A program made the position numbers and the translations under genes. The notes beneath the pieces are model-generated. The model did not search any database, was not told where the DNA came from, and worked only from the letters and a program-made list of their open reading frames with translations. Of a stretch of DNA of 64,000 nt, positions 45,111 to 53,715 are shown in pieces (position 1 is the first letter of the stretch; the number at the start of each line of letters is the position of its first letter). Source of the DNA: Candidatus Doudnabacteria bacterium RIFCSPHIGHO2_02_FULL_42_25 (GTDB lineage Bacteria > Patescibacteria > Doudnabacteria > UBA920 > O2-02-FULL-48-8); the NCBI GenBank assembly GCA_001777665.1, contig MFEQ01000006.1:14956-78955 (forward strand), in the 5' to 3' direction.

Positions 45111-46032
45111 TTGTTGTACTCGCTCCCGCTTCAGTCGGAATCGGTTGTTGTTCACAAGGACTCTGTTTGAAGCAATAATATGCCCATTTATTTAATCGCA
45201 AATCTATATACGCTAAATTCGGCAGTTCCGAGGCTCTAATCTGTTTCGATAGAATAACAGACAAATCAGAGAGCTGTACAGCCACAGAACGGCCAGTATC
45301 AAAAAGTACTGCCCAGCCTGTGGTGGTAATAAATTGAACTTCGGTGCTGCTTTTGCCCGGAAATTTAATAGTATCAATCGGAGTTGTAATTTTACTATTC
45401 CAGGATTTATTCATGGTCATAATAAATGGAACCAACTTCTGATTTGGCAATCGATCGCCACGAGCAAAGCTCTCGGTTAACTGATCATGCACGACTAAGA
45501 AACTTTTCGGATCTTGGACCTCTTCGACGATCACGCCTTCGTCATCAATCAAAAAATAATTTCCATTGGATTCGATGACAAATCCTGGGGTATGTTCGAC
45601 GATCTCAATAGTAATTTTATTTGGCCACTTCCGGTCAGAGTTCGTAATTGATTTAATCGTCGGTATGCCTTTGGTTAGAAGTTTGTTAACTCTTCCCTCG
45701 CTCATCAATAAAAAATGATTCTTTTTAATAAAAAATAATCGAGAATTGGCATTGGCACTTAAGACTTCATCAATTTGTGCAGTAGAAACCTGAGTATTAC
45801 CTCTCACGGTAACTTCTTTAATCAACAGTGCATCTGAAATAATCAAAAAATAAATTAGCAAAAACAATGTAATTACACAAATTATGCGAATTATAGAAAA
45901 CTTGGATTTACCTTCATTCTTTAAATAAACCCGCTTATAATTACCGGCGGCTTTGATTTTATTCCGAAATTCCATCGATCCAAATCGTTTTTTCGCCTCA
46001 ACTTTTTTCCTGTGTCCTGAAAATATCCGCAT
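45103..46032 (-). CDS. ftsQ: Cell division protein FtsQ
   Basis: 309 residues: a basic cytoplasmic N-terminus (about 45 residues), a membrane helix near 48-68, a POTRA domain beginning I-K-E-V-T-V-R-G-N-T-Q-V-S near 72, and the FtsQ domain with P-G-F-V-I-E and L-P-N-Q-K-L. It links to the FtsB-like protein at 3613-3978. It lies downstream of ddl (1-base overlap), the classic murC/ddl-ftsQ context, though ftsA and ftsZ are absent here. Confidence 0.9.
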   Translation of the reverse strand: MRIFSGHRKKVEAKKRFGSMEFRNKIKAAGNYKRVYLKNEGKSKFSIIRIICVITLFLLIYFLIISDALLIKEVTVRGNTQVSTAQIDEVLSANANSRLFFIKKNHFLLMSEGRVNKLLTKGIPTIKSITNSDRKWPNKITIEIVEHTPGFVIESNGNYFLIDDEGVIVEEVQDPKSFLVVHDQLTESFARGDRLPNQKLVPFIMTMNKSWNSKITTPIDTIKFPGKSSTEVQFITTTGWAVLFDTGRSVAVQLSDLSVILSKQIRASELPNLAYIDLRLNKWAYYCFKQSPCEQQPIPTEAGASTTNE

Positions 46033-47060
46033 TATTCTTTATCTAACGCCAATTGGATTAATTTATCTAACAATTTGGAATACGAAATCCCGGCAGCTTT
46101 GGCTGATTTCGGAACTAGAGAATTTTCAGTCATTCCAGGAATCGTATTGATCTCCAAAAAATATATTTGGCCTTTCTGCGTGACAATAAAATCAGACCGA
46201 GTGACTCCTCGGCAACCGAGTAACTCATGGACTTCCATGGCAATTATCTGTAAATTTTCTGCTAACTTTTTGGGGATTGGAGCAGGAACTATTTCGTCAC
46301 TAAAGTTCGAATTATATTTGGCTCGAAAATCAAAAAATTCCGAACCACCTTTCGGCACAATTTCAATTACCGGTAACGCTTGCAGATGCTTATTCCCTAA
46401 GACCGGGACAGTTAACTCCCGTCCTTTGATGTACGGTTCTACAATAACTTCCAGATCATGCTTAAAAGCGTCTTCTAACCCTTTTTTTATTTGATCTTTT
46501 TTATCCGAAATTGTGATTCCGATAGATGAACCAATCCGATTGGGCTTGATAACAATTTTTCCTTTGAGATTTTTAAGATACTTCTGAGGATTTTTTTTGT
46601 AATCTTGTTTGGAAACAACGATATGCGGTGCGACCAAAATTCCCTCTGAAGCAACCATTCTTTTAGTTTTGGCTTTATCCATGGCTAAAGCAGAGGCCAG
46701 AACTCCAGAACCGGTATATTTTATCTTTAACGATTCTAAAACTCCTTGGATTGTCCCATCCTCTCCACCTGGTCCATGTAAGGCCAGAAAAGCTAAATCT
46801 ATATTCGATTCAGAATTTTTATCTATCGGGACAATTGCTCGATTATTCGCAACTTTTTTTGTGGAAACTGAATGCTCTAACTGTTTGATCGTTGGGCTGC
46901 TGATTAACCATCTGCCTGCTGCGGATATTTCTACTGGAATCAATTCATATTTATTCTTATTCAAATTTTGTGCAACATTTTTACCTGACTCTAAAGACAC
47001 TTCACGTTCCTGTGAAGTCCCACCAAAGATTACAGCAATTTTTAATTTTTTCTTTGCCAT
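46032..47060 (-). CDS. ddl: D-alanine-D-alanine ligase
   Basis: 342 residues, ATP-grasp. I-F-G-G-T-S-Q-E-R-E-V-S-L near 11-23, H-G-P-G-G-E-D-G-T near 95, K-P-N-R-I-G-S-S near 171, E-I-N-T-I-P-G-M-T near 300 are all present. It joins two D-Ala for the peptidoglycan stem, fed by Alr directly upstream. Single-base overlaps on both sides. Confidence 0.97.
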   Translation of the reverse strand: MAKKKLKIAVIFGGTSQEREVSLESGKNVAQNLNKNKYELIPVEISAAGRWLISSPTIKQLEHSVSTKKVANNRAIVPIDKNSESNIDLAFLALHGPGGEDGTIQGVLESLKIKYTGSGVLASALAMDKAKTKRMVASEGILVAPHIVVSKQDYKKNPQKYLKNLKGKIVIKPNRIGSSIGITISDKKDQIKKGLEDAFKHDLEVIVEPYIKGRELTVPVLGNKHLQALPVIEIVPKGGSEFFDFRAKYNSNFSDEIVPAPIPKKLAENLQIIAMEVHELLGCRGVTRSDFIVTQKGQIYFLEINTIPGMTENSLVPKSAKAAGISYSKLLDKLIQLALDKE

Positions 47061-48184
47061 TATTTTATTGTTCTCGAAATTTCCGGATTAATTCTCGCTA
47101 CCACTTCATAATTTATCGTCCCGATTTGTTTAGCGATTTCATCAGCAGATATCACTTCTTTCGCTTGTGATCCAATCAAAACCACTTCGTCTCCAACCTT
47201 AACTTTCTTTACATCAGTCACATCTACCATGGTTAAATTCATACAGACCCGACCCAAAATCTTACAGCGTTTACCACCGATTAACACATGTCCTATGTTT
47301 GAGAGTCCACGATCATAGCCTTCAGCATAGCCAATTGGTAGCACGGCTAGCGTAGTGGTTCGATGAGTTTGGTAAGATTTACCATAACCAATATACACCT
47401 TAGCACCAATCTTCTTCAGTTGAATTATTTTCGTTTTCCAGCTAAGAGCAGCTTTCAATTCGAAGTTAGGATAGCTTTTTAAAGTATGGCGTTTAGCCTG
47501 TTCTGATGGCCAAAGCCCATAGAGCCCTATCCCCAATCGAATCGCACTCCTGTGGCTAGTTTTGAACACTAGGGATGCTGCAGAGCAGGCAATGTGGCTG
47601 ATTTTAGGCTCTAACCCGGCTCGATAAAGCTCGAACAGAATTTGGTCAAATAAGTTTATTTGCTCAGTAGTAAAATCAATGTCTTCTTCTGATGCTGCCA
47701 AGTGACTAAATACTCCCTCGACTTCTATGTTTGAAAACTTTCCGACCGCTAGAGCAAATTGGATAATTTGATTTTCTAGCACTCCAAGCCTGTGAGTGCC
47801 GATATCAACCTTGAGATGAATTTTGGCTTTCTTTTTTAGTTTTCGCGCGCTCTGGTCAATAACTTTCGCTTGTTTCAAATCGTAAACGATCAGTGAAATA
47901 TTATGTTTGATAGCCTCACCGACTAAATCCAAATCATAGTAGCTCAAAACCAAAATTGGTTTTTTTATCCCCGCTTTGCGCAAAACCAAAGCTTCATCGA
48001 GATTCACAGTCGCAAACCAATCCGTTGTTTGCTCAATAGCTCGGGCAACTTCAACAATGCCGTGGCCGTAGGCATTACTTTTAACCACAGACATGATTTG
48101 AGAACCTTTGGTAATGTTTTTAAATTGCCGCAAATTATGCAGCAAGTTTTGCTTGCTGATGACTACTTGAGAGGAGGATGACAT
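47060..48184 (-). CDS. alr: Alanine racemase
   Basis: 374 residues. PLP lysine in V-V-K-S-N-A-Y-G-H-G near 33-42; the catalytic Tyr in the C-terminal domain (G-K-S-Y-Q region and Y-G motifs); R-L-G-I-G-L-Y-G near 215; G-R-V-C-M-N-L near 305. It makes D-Ala from L-Ala for Ddl. One-base overlap with serS and ddl indicates co-translation. Length normal. Confidence 0.96.
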   Translation of the reverse strand: MSSSSQVVISKQNLLHNLRQFKNITKGSQIMSVVKSNAYGHGIVEVARAIEQTTDWFATVNLDEALVLRKAGIKKPILVLSYYDLDLVGEAIKHNISLIVYDLKQAKVIDQSARKLKKKAKIHLKVDIGTHRLGVLENQIIQFALAVGKFSNIEVEGVFSHLAASEEDIDFTTEQINLFDQILFELYRAGLEPKISHIACSAASLVFKTSHRSAIRLGIGLYGLWPSEQAKRHTLKSYPNFELKAALSWKTKIIQLKKIGAKVYIGYGKSYQTHRTTTLAVLPIGYAEGYDRGLSNIGHVLIGGKRCKILGRVCMNLTMVDVTDVKKVKVGDEVVLIGSQAKEVISADEIAKQIGTINYEVVARINPEISRTIK

Positions 48185-49485
48185 TATTGCTTTTTGATTA
48201 CATCAGAACCGATAAATGGAATCAGGACTTTTGGCACCCGGATTGAACCATCTTCCATTTGATTGTTTTCCATAATCGCAATCGGGATGCGAGACATAGC
48301 AATCCCGGTCGCATCATTGGTATGCGCATACTCGCTAGACCCGTCTGCTCGTTTGATTCGGATATTCAACCTTCTGGCTTGATAATCTGTCATGTAATCA
48401 GCGCTGTGCGTTTCTCGATATTTTTTTTGCCCAGGCAGCCATGTTTCGATATCAACCTGTCTGGCATTTGGTTTACCCATGTCGCCTGTGGAATTGATCA
48501 CAACCTGGTAGGGTAATTCTAATTGTTGCATCAAATACTCCTGAACCGCTACCAAAAATTTGTGTTCTGCCAAAGAATTCGCTGCAGAGGTAAATGATTC
48601 CATTTCGACTTTATCGAATTGATGGACGCGGAGCATGCCTTTCGTATCTTTTCCGTATGACCCAGCCTCGCGTCGAAAACAAGTCGAAAATCCGACATAG
48701 CGCAGCGGGATGTCTTTTTCATTGATCGATTCGTCCATGTGCATGGCGACCAGTGTATGTTCAGCGCTGCCGATGAGATAAAGTTCGTCCTTCGCCATTT
48801 TGTATTTCTCATCTTCGTCCTGGGGGCTCAAGCGTCCAGTTCTAGTATAGACATCGGGTTTGATCATGACTGGCGGCAAGACTGGGATAAATGGTTTCGG
48901 GCTGACCCCGACTGATCCTGCAATCTGTTGAATTATTTGGGGATCAGTTAAAGCTTTAAATGCAAACTGCATCAGCGCTGCATCCAGCATGGCTGCACCA
49001 CCTTTTTTGAATCCAAATCTGGCTCCAGAAATTTTCACAGCCCGGGTCATGTCGATAATATCCAAAGCTTCACCGAGTTGCAGGTGATCTTTCGGCTCAA
49101 ATTTAAATTCAGTGGGCTCGCCCCATTTTTTCAAAACTTGATTCTCTGTTTCATCCGCTCCCACTGGCACATCAGGCAGCGGAATGTTTGGAATTTCCTG
49201 CATCGCAACCAACCACTGGGCTTCTATTTCTTTCAGTTCCGTTTCTTTCATGCCCAGCATCTCTTTTAGCTTTTTGCTTTCCTCGATCAGATCTTCTTTC
49301 TTTTCTTTCTGCAGGTCCGCGGTAATTTCATTTCGTCTGCTCCGAATAGCTTCGGATTCGATAATCAGTTTCCGGCGTTGATCATCCAAAGTTAAAGCAT
49401 GGTCCAAATTTGCGTTGGAATTTTTGTTTTTTATAGCTGCCCTGACTTTATCTAGATTTTCTCTTATAAATTTGATATCAAGCAT
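48184..49485 (-). CDS. serS: Seryl-tRNA synthetase
   Basis: 433 residues. N-terminal antiparallel coiled coil (about 30-105) that binds the tRNA long arm; class II core with motif 2 F-R-R-E-A-G-S-Y-G near 268 and motif 3 G-I-A-M-S-R-I near 395. It charges tRNA-Ser. Overlaps rdgB by 8 bases and alr by 1. Lies in an operon with lysS. Confidence 0.96.
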   Translation of the reverse strand: MLDIKFIRENLDKVRAAIKNKNSNANLDHALTLDDQRRKLIIESEAIRSRRNEITADLQKEKKEDLIEESKKLKEMLGMKETELKEIEAQWLVAMQEIPNIPLPDVPVGADETENQVLKKWGEPTEFKFEPKDHLQLGEALDIIDMTRAVKISGARFGFKKGGAAMLDAALMQFAFKALTDPQIIQQIAGSVGVSPKPFIPVLPPVMIKPDVYTRTGRLSPQDEDEKYKMAKDELYLIGSAEHTLVAMHMDESINEKDIPLRYVGFSTCFRREAGSYGKDTKGMLRVHQFDKVEMESFTSAANSLAEHKFLVAVQEYLMQQLELPYQVVINSTGDMGKPNARQVDIETWLPGQKKYRETHSADYMTDYQARRLNIRIKRADGSSEYAHTNDATGIAMSRIPIAIMENNQMEDGSIRVPKVLIPFIGSDVIKKQ

Positions 49486-50083
49486 ATTCTTTCTTTATTT
49501 CCTTAAAAATATTTTTAATCTTCTCAAACGCATGGCGACGCACGTTCATGATGTCGTATTCGGAATCTTTCAATTCACACACAAATTTTCCATAGTTCGG
49601 AAGGTAGATCACAGAATCGTACGGATAACCTTCTGTTATTTTACTAGAGTGCTGCTCGCCTACTACTCCTTCCACAGTCGCATCCGAGGTAAAAATCCCA
49701 AATGGTGTGGCTAGGGCCAGCACAACCGTGAATCGACAACCTCGTTCTTCTTTCGGTACATCTTTCATTCTTTTGATAACTTCTGACACGATTTCATGGT
49801 CAGTCATTTCTCTACCGATCCATCTTTTACTTTTGATTCCTGGTTCCATATTCAGTGCGACAATTTCCATACCCCCGTCATCTACTAAAGACGGTAATCC
49901 CGATTTTTGAAAATAATATTTAGCTTTGGCTATAGCTTGTTCCTCGAAATTTCTGCCAACTTCTTCAGGTGATGGAATTTTTAAATCTTTCGATGTTACA
50001 ACTTCAAAATCGAAATCTTTGAGAAATTCCCGATAAGTATCCAGTTTCGCACTATTGCCAGTGCCTATTAATAGTTTATTCAT
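49478..50083 (-). CDS. RdgB/HAM1-type nucleoside triphosphate pyrophosphatase
   Basis: 201 residues. T-G-N-S-A-K near 8-13 is the phosphate-binding motif of the ITPase family, V-D-D-G-G-M-E near 66-72 its acidic motif (usually D-D-S-G-L; here G-G-M), and P-G-I-K-S-K-R-W follows. It removes dITP/XTP-type nucleotides from the pool. Neighbours: Nudix (another housecleaner) 9 bases upstream and serS overlapping downstream. Confidence 0.88.
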   Translation of the reverse strand: MNKLLIGTGNSAKLDTYREFLKDFDFEVVTSKDLKIPSPEEVGRNFEEQAIAKAKYYFQKSGLPSLVDDGGMEIVALNMEPGIKSKRWIGREMTDHEIVSEVIKRMKDVPKEERGCRFTVVLALATPFGIFTSDATVEGVVGEQHSSKITEGYPYDSVIYLPNYGKFVCELKDSEYDIMNVRRHAFEKIKNIFKEIKKEYA

Positions 50084-50092
50084 ACGATTATT

Positions 50093-50512
50093 TTAACTAT
50101 CGAAATAATTTCTTCCGGTTTTATAAGATTCTACAGAAAGCTCACACATATAAAACATTGGGGTCGGCAATTTATCAATCTCGTACCAATTCCATTCTTC
50201 GCATTTGTCTGGCTCTAAAACTTTTGGCTCTCCACTTTTCCAATCAGCTATCAACCCAATATGGCAATAGTGCTTATTGGCATATTTTTTTATATTCGCT
50301 AAAAATTGAAATCTAATATTTTCAATTTCAATTCCCGTTTCCTCTTTAACTTCTCTAATTGCACATCCTTCAAAGGATTCTGTATATTCCAAATGCCCAC
50401 CTGGCCAAGCGTACTCACCTGATCCATGGGCGTTTTTTCTCTTACCCATCAAAACCATTCGATCCTTAAAAATCATAACGCCAATTCCAACTTTTGGACG
50501 GTTTTCATCCAT
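50093..50512 (-). CDS. Nudix hydrolase, MutT-like
   Basis: 139 residues. Canonical Nudix box G-G-H-L-E-Y-T-E-S-F-E then R-E-V-K-E-E-T-G near 38-60. The residues around W-P-G-G-H-L-E-Y resemble dATP/8-oxo-dGTP and nucleotide-sugar hydrolases. It starts one base after lysS ends. Substrate unknown. Confidence 0.92.
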   Translation of the reverse strand: MDENRPKVGIGVMIFKDRMVLMGKRKNAHGSGEYAWPGGHLEYTESFEGCAIREVKEETGIEIENIRFQFLANIKKYANKHYCHIGLIADWKSGEPKVLEPDKCEEWNWYEIDKLPTPMFYMCELSVESYKTGRNYFDS

Positions 50513-50513
50513 A

Positions 50514-51986
50514 TTATTGCTCTTTCATTGGTGGGAAAATTACGGTTTCCCGCATTGGTTTATTCATAATTACTGAAAAAAATCTTTCGCTCATCCCAAA
50601 CCCGACAGCCGGTGGCATGCCATACTCGAGAGCTTCGACATAATCAGCGTCCAACATCTGGGCTTCCTTGTCTCCCGCTTCGCGTAATTTCATTTGCTCT
50701 TGGAATCTCTGCATTTGATATAGCGGATCGTTGACTTCGGAGAAGCCATTGCCCAATTCAGTTTTCGCCGCTAACACTTGAAAGCGCAAACTTTTCTTGG
50801 AATTTACAGGGTCAACTTTGGCCAATGGGGATAATTCAAACGGATGCCCGACTAAGAAACATGGTTGAACCAGCTTTTGGCGCACTGTTCGCTTATATAT
50901 AGAATCAATCAATTTTCCTCTGCCCCAATTCTTATCATACGGAGCACCAAGTGCATCTGCTTTTTTTTGTAAATCCGCGATTGTAGCAGAATTCAAATCC
51001 AATCCAGTCTCTTTTTTAAACACCTCGAAGTAATCTAGTCTAGGCCATCCGCCAGCTGGCGGATTTCCCCAATCAATTTTTTGCTCCTCATATTCTGTCA
51101 CGAGTCCGCCCGTAACGTTTTTAATCACTTCTTTAAACATTTCTTCGACTAACTTCATCCCTTTTTCATGATCAGCAAATGCCCAATAGAATTCCATGTC
51201 ATCGTATTCCTGCAAATGTTCCCGATCAATCCCTTCGTTCCGGAACAATCTACCAATTTCAAAAACTTTTTCATAACCCCCGACCAGTAATCTTTTGAGT
51301 GGTAACTCCAAAGAGATCCGTAAATAAAAATCTCGATCAAGTGCATTATGATGGGTCATGAACGGTTCCGCATCTGCTCCTCCAGGTACGTTTTCCAAAA
51401 CTGGTGTCCAGACTTCCAAAAAATCTTTTTTGATCATAAAGTTTCGGATAGTTTGCCAGAAAAGCGCTTTTTTCCGAAACATTTCTTTGGTTTCTGGATT
51501 CATGAGCAAATCCAAATATCGTTTGCGGAGACGAGTTTCAGTATCTTTCAATCCGAAATATTCTTGTGAAATCGGGCGGATCGATTTCGTGAGTAATTTG
51601 TAATCTAATGTCTGAAGAGTTTTTTCGCCGGTTTTTGACAGCTCCAAAAACCCAGTGACTTCGATAAAATCCCCTATATCAAAAAAGTTTCGGAAATCAC
51701 CGAACATTTGCTCACCGAGAGTTTCGGAACGGAGCATGAATTGGATCGAGTCCGATGAATCTTCGAGATTGCCAAAAGTTAATTTGCCATGAGTGCGAAT
51801 TGATCGAATTCTCCCGGTGATGGTGATCTCTTTTTTTGTACTCGAAAGTAAATCGAACTGTTCCAATGCAGAACCTATCAAATGCGTGCGATGTGATTCG
51901 ACTGGATAGGGATCAATCCCTGATTTTTTAAGTTGTTCTAATTTTTGTATCCGAACTTGTCGGAGCTCTTCGATCTTCTCAGTCAT
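50514..51986 (-). CDS. lysS: Lysyl-tRNA synthetase, class II
   Basis: 490 residues. N-terminal OB fold (I-T-I-T-G-R-I-R-S), class II motif 2 F-R-N-E-G-I-D near 247, and motif 3 at the end, G-F-G-M-S-E-R. It charges tRNA-Lys. An 18-bp palindrome (51047-51064) is read in frame as P-P-A-G-G in I-D-W-G-N-P-P-A-G-G-W-P, a position where family members vary. First gene of the operon to the UMP kinase. The gap upstream (51987-52060) carries short AATTAGTAA repeats and the promoter for the next cassette. Confidence 0.96.
   Translation of the reverse strand: MTEKIEELRQVRIQKLEQLKKSGIDPYPVESHRTHLIGSALEQFDLLSSTKKEITITGRIRSIRTHGKLTFGNLEDSSDSIQFMLRSETLGEQMFGDFRNFFDIGDFIEVTGFLELSKTGEKTLQTLDYKLLTKSIRPISQEYFGLKDTETRLRKRYLDLLMNPETKEMFRKKALFWQTIRNFMIKKDFLEVWTPVLENVPGGADAEPFMTHHNALDRDFYLRISLELPLKRLLVGGYEKVFEIGRLFRNEGIDREHLQEYDDMEFYWAFADHEKGMKLVEEMFKEVIKNVTGGLVTEYEEQKIDWGNPPAGGWPRLDYFEVFKKETGLDLNSATIADLQKKADALGAPYDKNWGRGKLIDSIYKRTVRQKLVQPCFLVGHPFELSPLAKVDPVNSKKSLRFQVLAAKTELGNGFSEVNDPLYQMQRFQEQMKLREAGDKEAQMLDADYVEALEYGMPPAVGFGMSERFFSVIMNKPMRETVIFPPMKEQ
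51047..51064. repeat. ATCCGCCAGCTGGCGGAT palindrome inside lysS
   Basis: A perfect 18-bp palindrome translated as P-P-A-G-G with neighbours. Another case of palindromic sequence in a housekeeping gene. Confidence 0.8.
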
Positions 51987-52060
51987 AATTTACGAAATTA
52001 GTAAATTCGTACCAATTAGTAATTAGTAAAGCTCAATAATTATACAATAAACCCCTAGTA

Positions 52061-52089
52061 TTGACAAATTGCCAAGAAGAATGTATTAT
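52061..52089 (+). promoter_or_regulatory. Promoter of cassette 3
   Basis: TTGACA (52061-52066), 17-base spacer, TATTAT (52084-52089). GGAGG at 52113-52117 precedes the ATG at 52124. Confidence 0.85.
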
Positions 52090-52123
52090 ATTGTGTTCTA
52101 CTGCTGAAAATTGGAGGATTTTC

Positions 52124-52384
52124 ATGAGACGAAAAGGAAAAAACCACATCTGTGAAGACCACAGTTCGTGGTTGAGTATGCGGAACACGGGGGTCTGTCA
52201 CGTCGAGTTACGTGGATCCAGGGCCTACCTCAGCGTGGCCTACTACAACGGCACGACGTGGCTGCCTAAATTGGTCAGAATCCACTTCTGCCCTTTCTGC
52301 GCTAAACCTCTGGGGAAGAGGAAGGTGCGCAAGCTCCGCAAGACAGGGACGAAGTCGCTTCACTCCCGCCCCCTCTCGAAGTAG
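52124..52384 (+). CDS. Small putative zinc-ribbon protein, cassette 3
   Basis: 86 residues from the ATG at 52124; the open frame extends back to 52061 but that stretch carries the promoter. H-I-C-E-D-H near 8-13, a single Cys near 25 and F-C-P-F-C-A-K-P-L near 54-62 give Cys/His pairs able to bind zinc. The F-C-P-F-C end resembles the last knuckle of small phage-like zinc-ribbon proteins. It is very basic at the C-terminus (K-R-K-V-R-K-L-R-K), so nucleic acid binding is likely. Single gene with its own promoter and terminator; GC-rich. Confidence 0.72.
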   Translation: MRRKGKNHICEDHSSWLSMRNTGVCHVELRGSRAYLSVAYYNGTTWLPKLVRIHFCPFCAKPLGKRKVRKLRKTGTKSLHSRPLSK

Positions 52385-52406
52385 TATCCACTCTACTTCG
52401 CTGCCG

Positions 52407-52445
52407 AAATCGCGTTGGGCGCCAGCTCGACGCGATTTTTCTTTT
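52407..52445 (+). terminator. Intrinsic terminator of cassette 3
   Basis: AAATCGCGT...ACGCGATTT stem around a GGGCGCC loop, then TTTCTTTT. Confidence 0.88.
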
Positions 52446-52476
52446 AAGCTTCACAATTTTAACTTGCCGCGGTCAT

Positions 52477-52510
52477 GTACCTATTTGCCCCATATGGGAC
52501 AAATAGGTAC
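52477..52510. repeat. CATATG-centred palindrome, variant copy
   Basis: 34 bp, arms GTACCTATTTG/CAAATAGGTAC around CCCATATGGG, with one mismatched pair. Compared with 22231-22262, the G/C of CTAGTTG/CAACTAG becomes T/A on both arms: paired change. Confidence 0.88.
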
Positions 52511-52516
52511 CCCTGC

Positions 52517-52548
52517 AACATAAAAGGTGCGATCGCACCTTTTATGTT
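52517..52548. repeat. GCGATCGC-centred 32-bp perfect palindrome
   Basis: Half-site AACATAAAAGGTGCGA and its complement. Same core as 22279-22310 but unrelated arms. Lies just past the pilin-like gene. Confidence 0.9.
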
Positions 52549-52564
52549 CACTTCTTATTTTATT

Positions 52565-52816
52565 TCATTTTAGCTTATCATAAACGCCTTGATAGTTTAC
52601 GTCAGTGGAACTATTAAGTTCGTTTTGGATCTCGATTTCATGTTCGCGCTCTGATTTCGCGGCATCCTCTGCTTGCTTCACAGCATCATTCCCTGCTTCA
52701 ATCTGGTTTTTGTCGCGACCAAAAAAACTTTTGCCACCGAAAACAATGAGTGCAATAATCGCGATGGCTATCAAAAGCCCTATTAGTCCAAAACCTTTTT
52801 CCTTTAGATTCCGCAT
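52565..52816 (-). CDS. Type IV pilin-like membrane protein without Glu5
   Basis: 83 residues. The start R-N-L-K-E-K-G-F-G-L-I-G-L-L-I-A resembles a prepilin leader (K-G/F cleavage) followed by the hydrophobic alpha-helix, but the Glu5 used for pilin assembly is Gly. A K-N-Q-I-E-A-G-N-D-A-V-K-Q-A-E-D-A-A-K helix follows. It may be a minor pseudopilin or just an anchored helical protein. Last gene of the greA operon, overlapping the zincin by 13 bases. Confidence 0.65.
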   Translation of the reverse strand: MRNLKEKGFGLIGLLIAIAIIALIVFGGKSFFGRDKNQIEAGNDAVKQAEDAAKSEREHEIEIQNELNSSTDVNYQGVYDKLK

Positions 52817-53715
52817 AGTTTTTTAACTTCAAATATATCTTGTGATGTTGCTCTTTCGTTATCCCCGCTATTTAGTCTATACATTATAGCATCTGGATTC
52901 GAGTCGATGTGTTCTAGCCCCAGTGCATGGCCTAGTTCGTGAGCTAAAACCCTAACCAGTCGTTCTTTGGAATCAAATTCATAAATATCAATTTGTTTGT
53001 TGCGCCCGCTTTCGATATATACACCCTCTTCAAACTCCCCGCCGCGGGACTCGCCGATGTTATTATAGGTATCGACATTCAAATTCAAACTTGCTGCCAT
53101 CCTATTTAGCACATCTACTACGGCATTAATGTCATTGACCAAACTATTCACAATCGCTTGATCGCTATTTATTTTTGCAGCAAGTGCATTAAGCGCATCT
53201 CGTTCTTTATTAAGCTTGGTCACGACATTACTTGGAGCACCTCCTTGATCATTCCATTTTTTTACTTCATCTTCGTACGCTTTTTTTCTGACATTATAAG
53301 AAGCAATTTGGGATTCTAAATTTACTTTCAGAAAAGAATAATCTGATGTCATTTGATTATAGCGCTGTTTCAATAAATCATAAGAGCTTTGCGTATTGTC
53401 AATATTGTATCCTAAATCTCTTAATTTATCTGTGGCTTGCTGGCGATAATCGTAAATCAGATTTATTTTCAAACGGCCTTGGGCATTATAAGCAAATAAA
53501 TCCTTATTGACTGACGATTCCCAAATATTTACGGCTTGGTCGATAACTTGCAAATATTCTGTTTGTGACAATCCAAACCCAGAATCAATCGTACCGATAC
53601 TATATTCAATCGGTTTACTACAGGGTTTTGTAAACAAACCGAAATAGGCCTGGCCATAATAAACCACGCCTCCGAGTACAGCGACTATAATTAAACTACC
53701 TATAACTTTTTTCAT
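52804..53715 (-). CDS. Exported matrixin-like zinc metalloprotease
   Basis: 303 residues. An N-terminal signal anchor (residues 4-22) is followed by a coiled-coil stretch (about 105-200, repeated Q/N/K-rich helices). Then comes the zincin site H-E-L-G-H-A-L-G-L-E-H near 263-273: HExxHxxGxxH with three His ligands, and A-I-M-Y as Met-turn. It would act outside the membrane. It follows msrA with a 4-base overlap in a sigma-factor-led operon. Substrate unknown; the family is common in CPR. Confidence 0.88.
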   Translation of the reverse strand: MKKVIGSLIIVAVLGGVVYYGQAYFGLFTKPCSKPIEYSIGTIDSGFGLSQTEYLQVIDQAVNIWESSVNKDLFAYNAQGRLKINLIYDYRQQATDKLRDLGYNIDNTQSSYDLLKQRYNQMTSDYSFLKVNLESQIASYNVRKKAYEDEVKKWNDQGGAPSNVVTKLNKERDALNALAAKINSDQAIVNSLVNDINAVVDVLNRMAASLNLNVDTYNNIGESRGGEFEEGVYIESGRNKQIDIYEFDSKERLVRVLAHELGHALGLEHIDSNPDAIMYRLNSGDNERATSQDIFEVKKLCGI

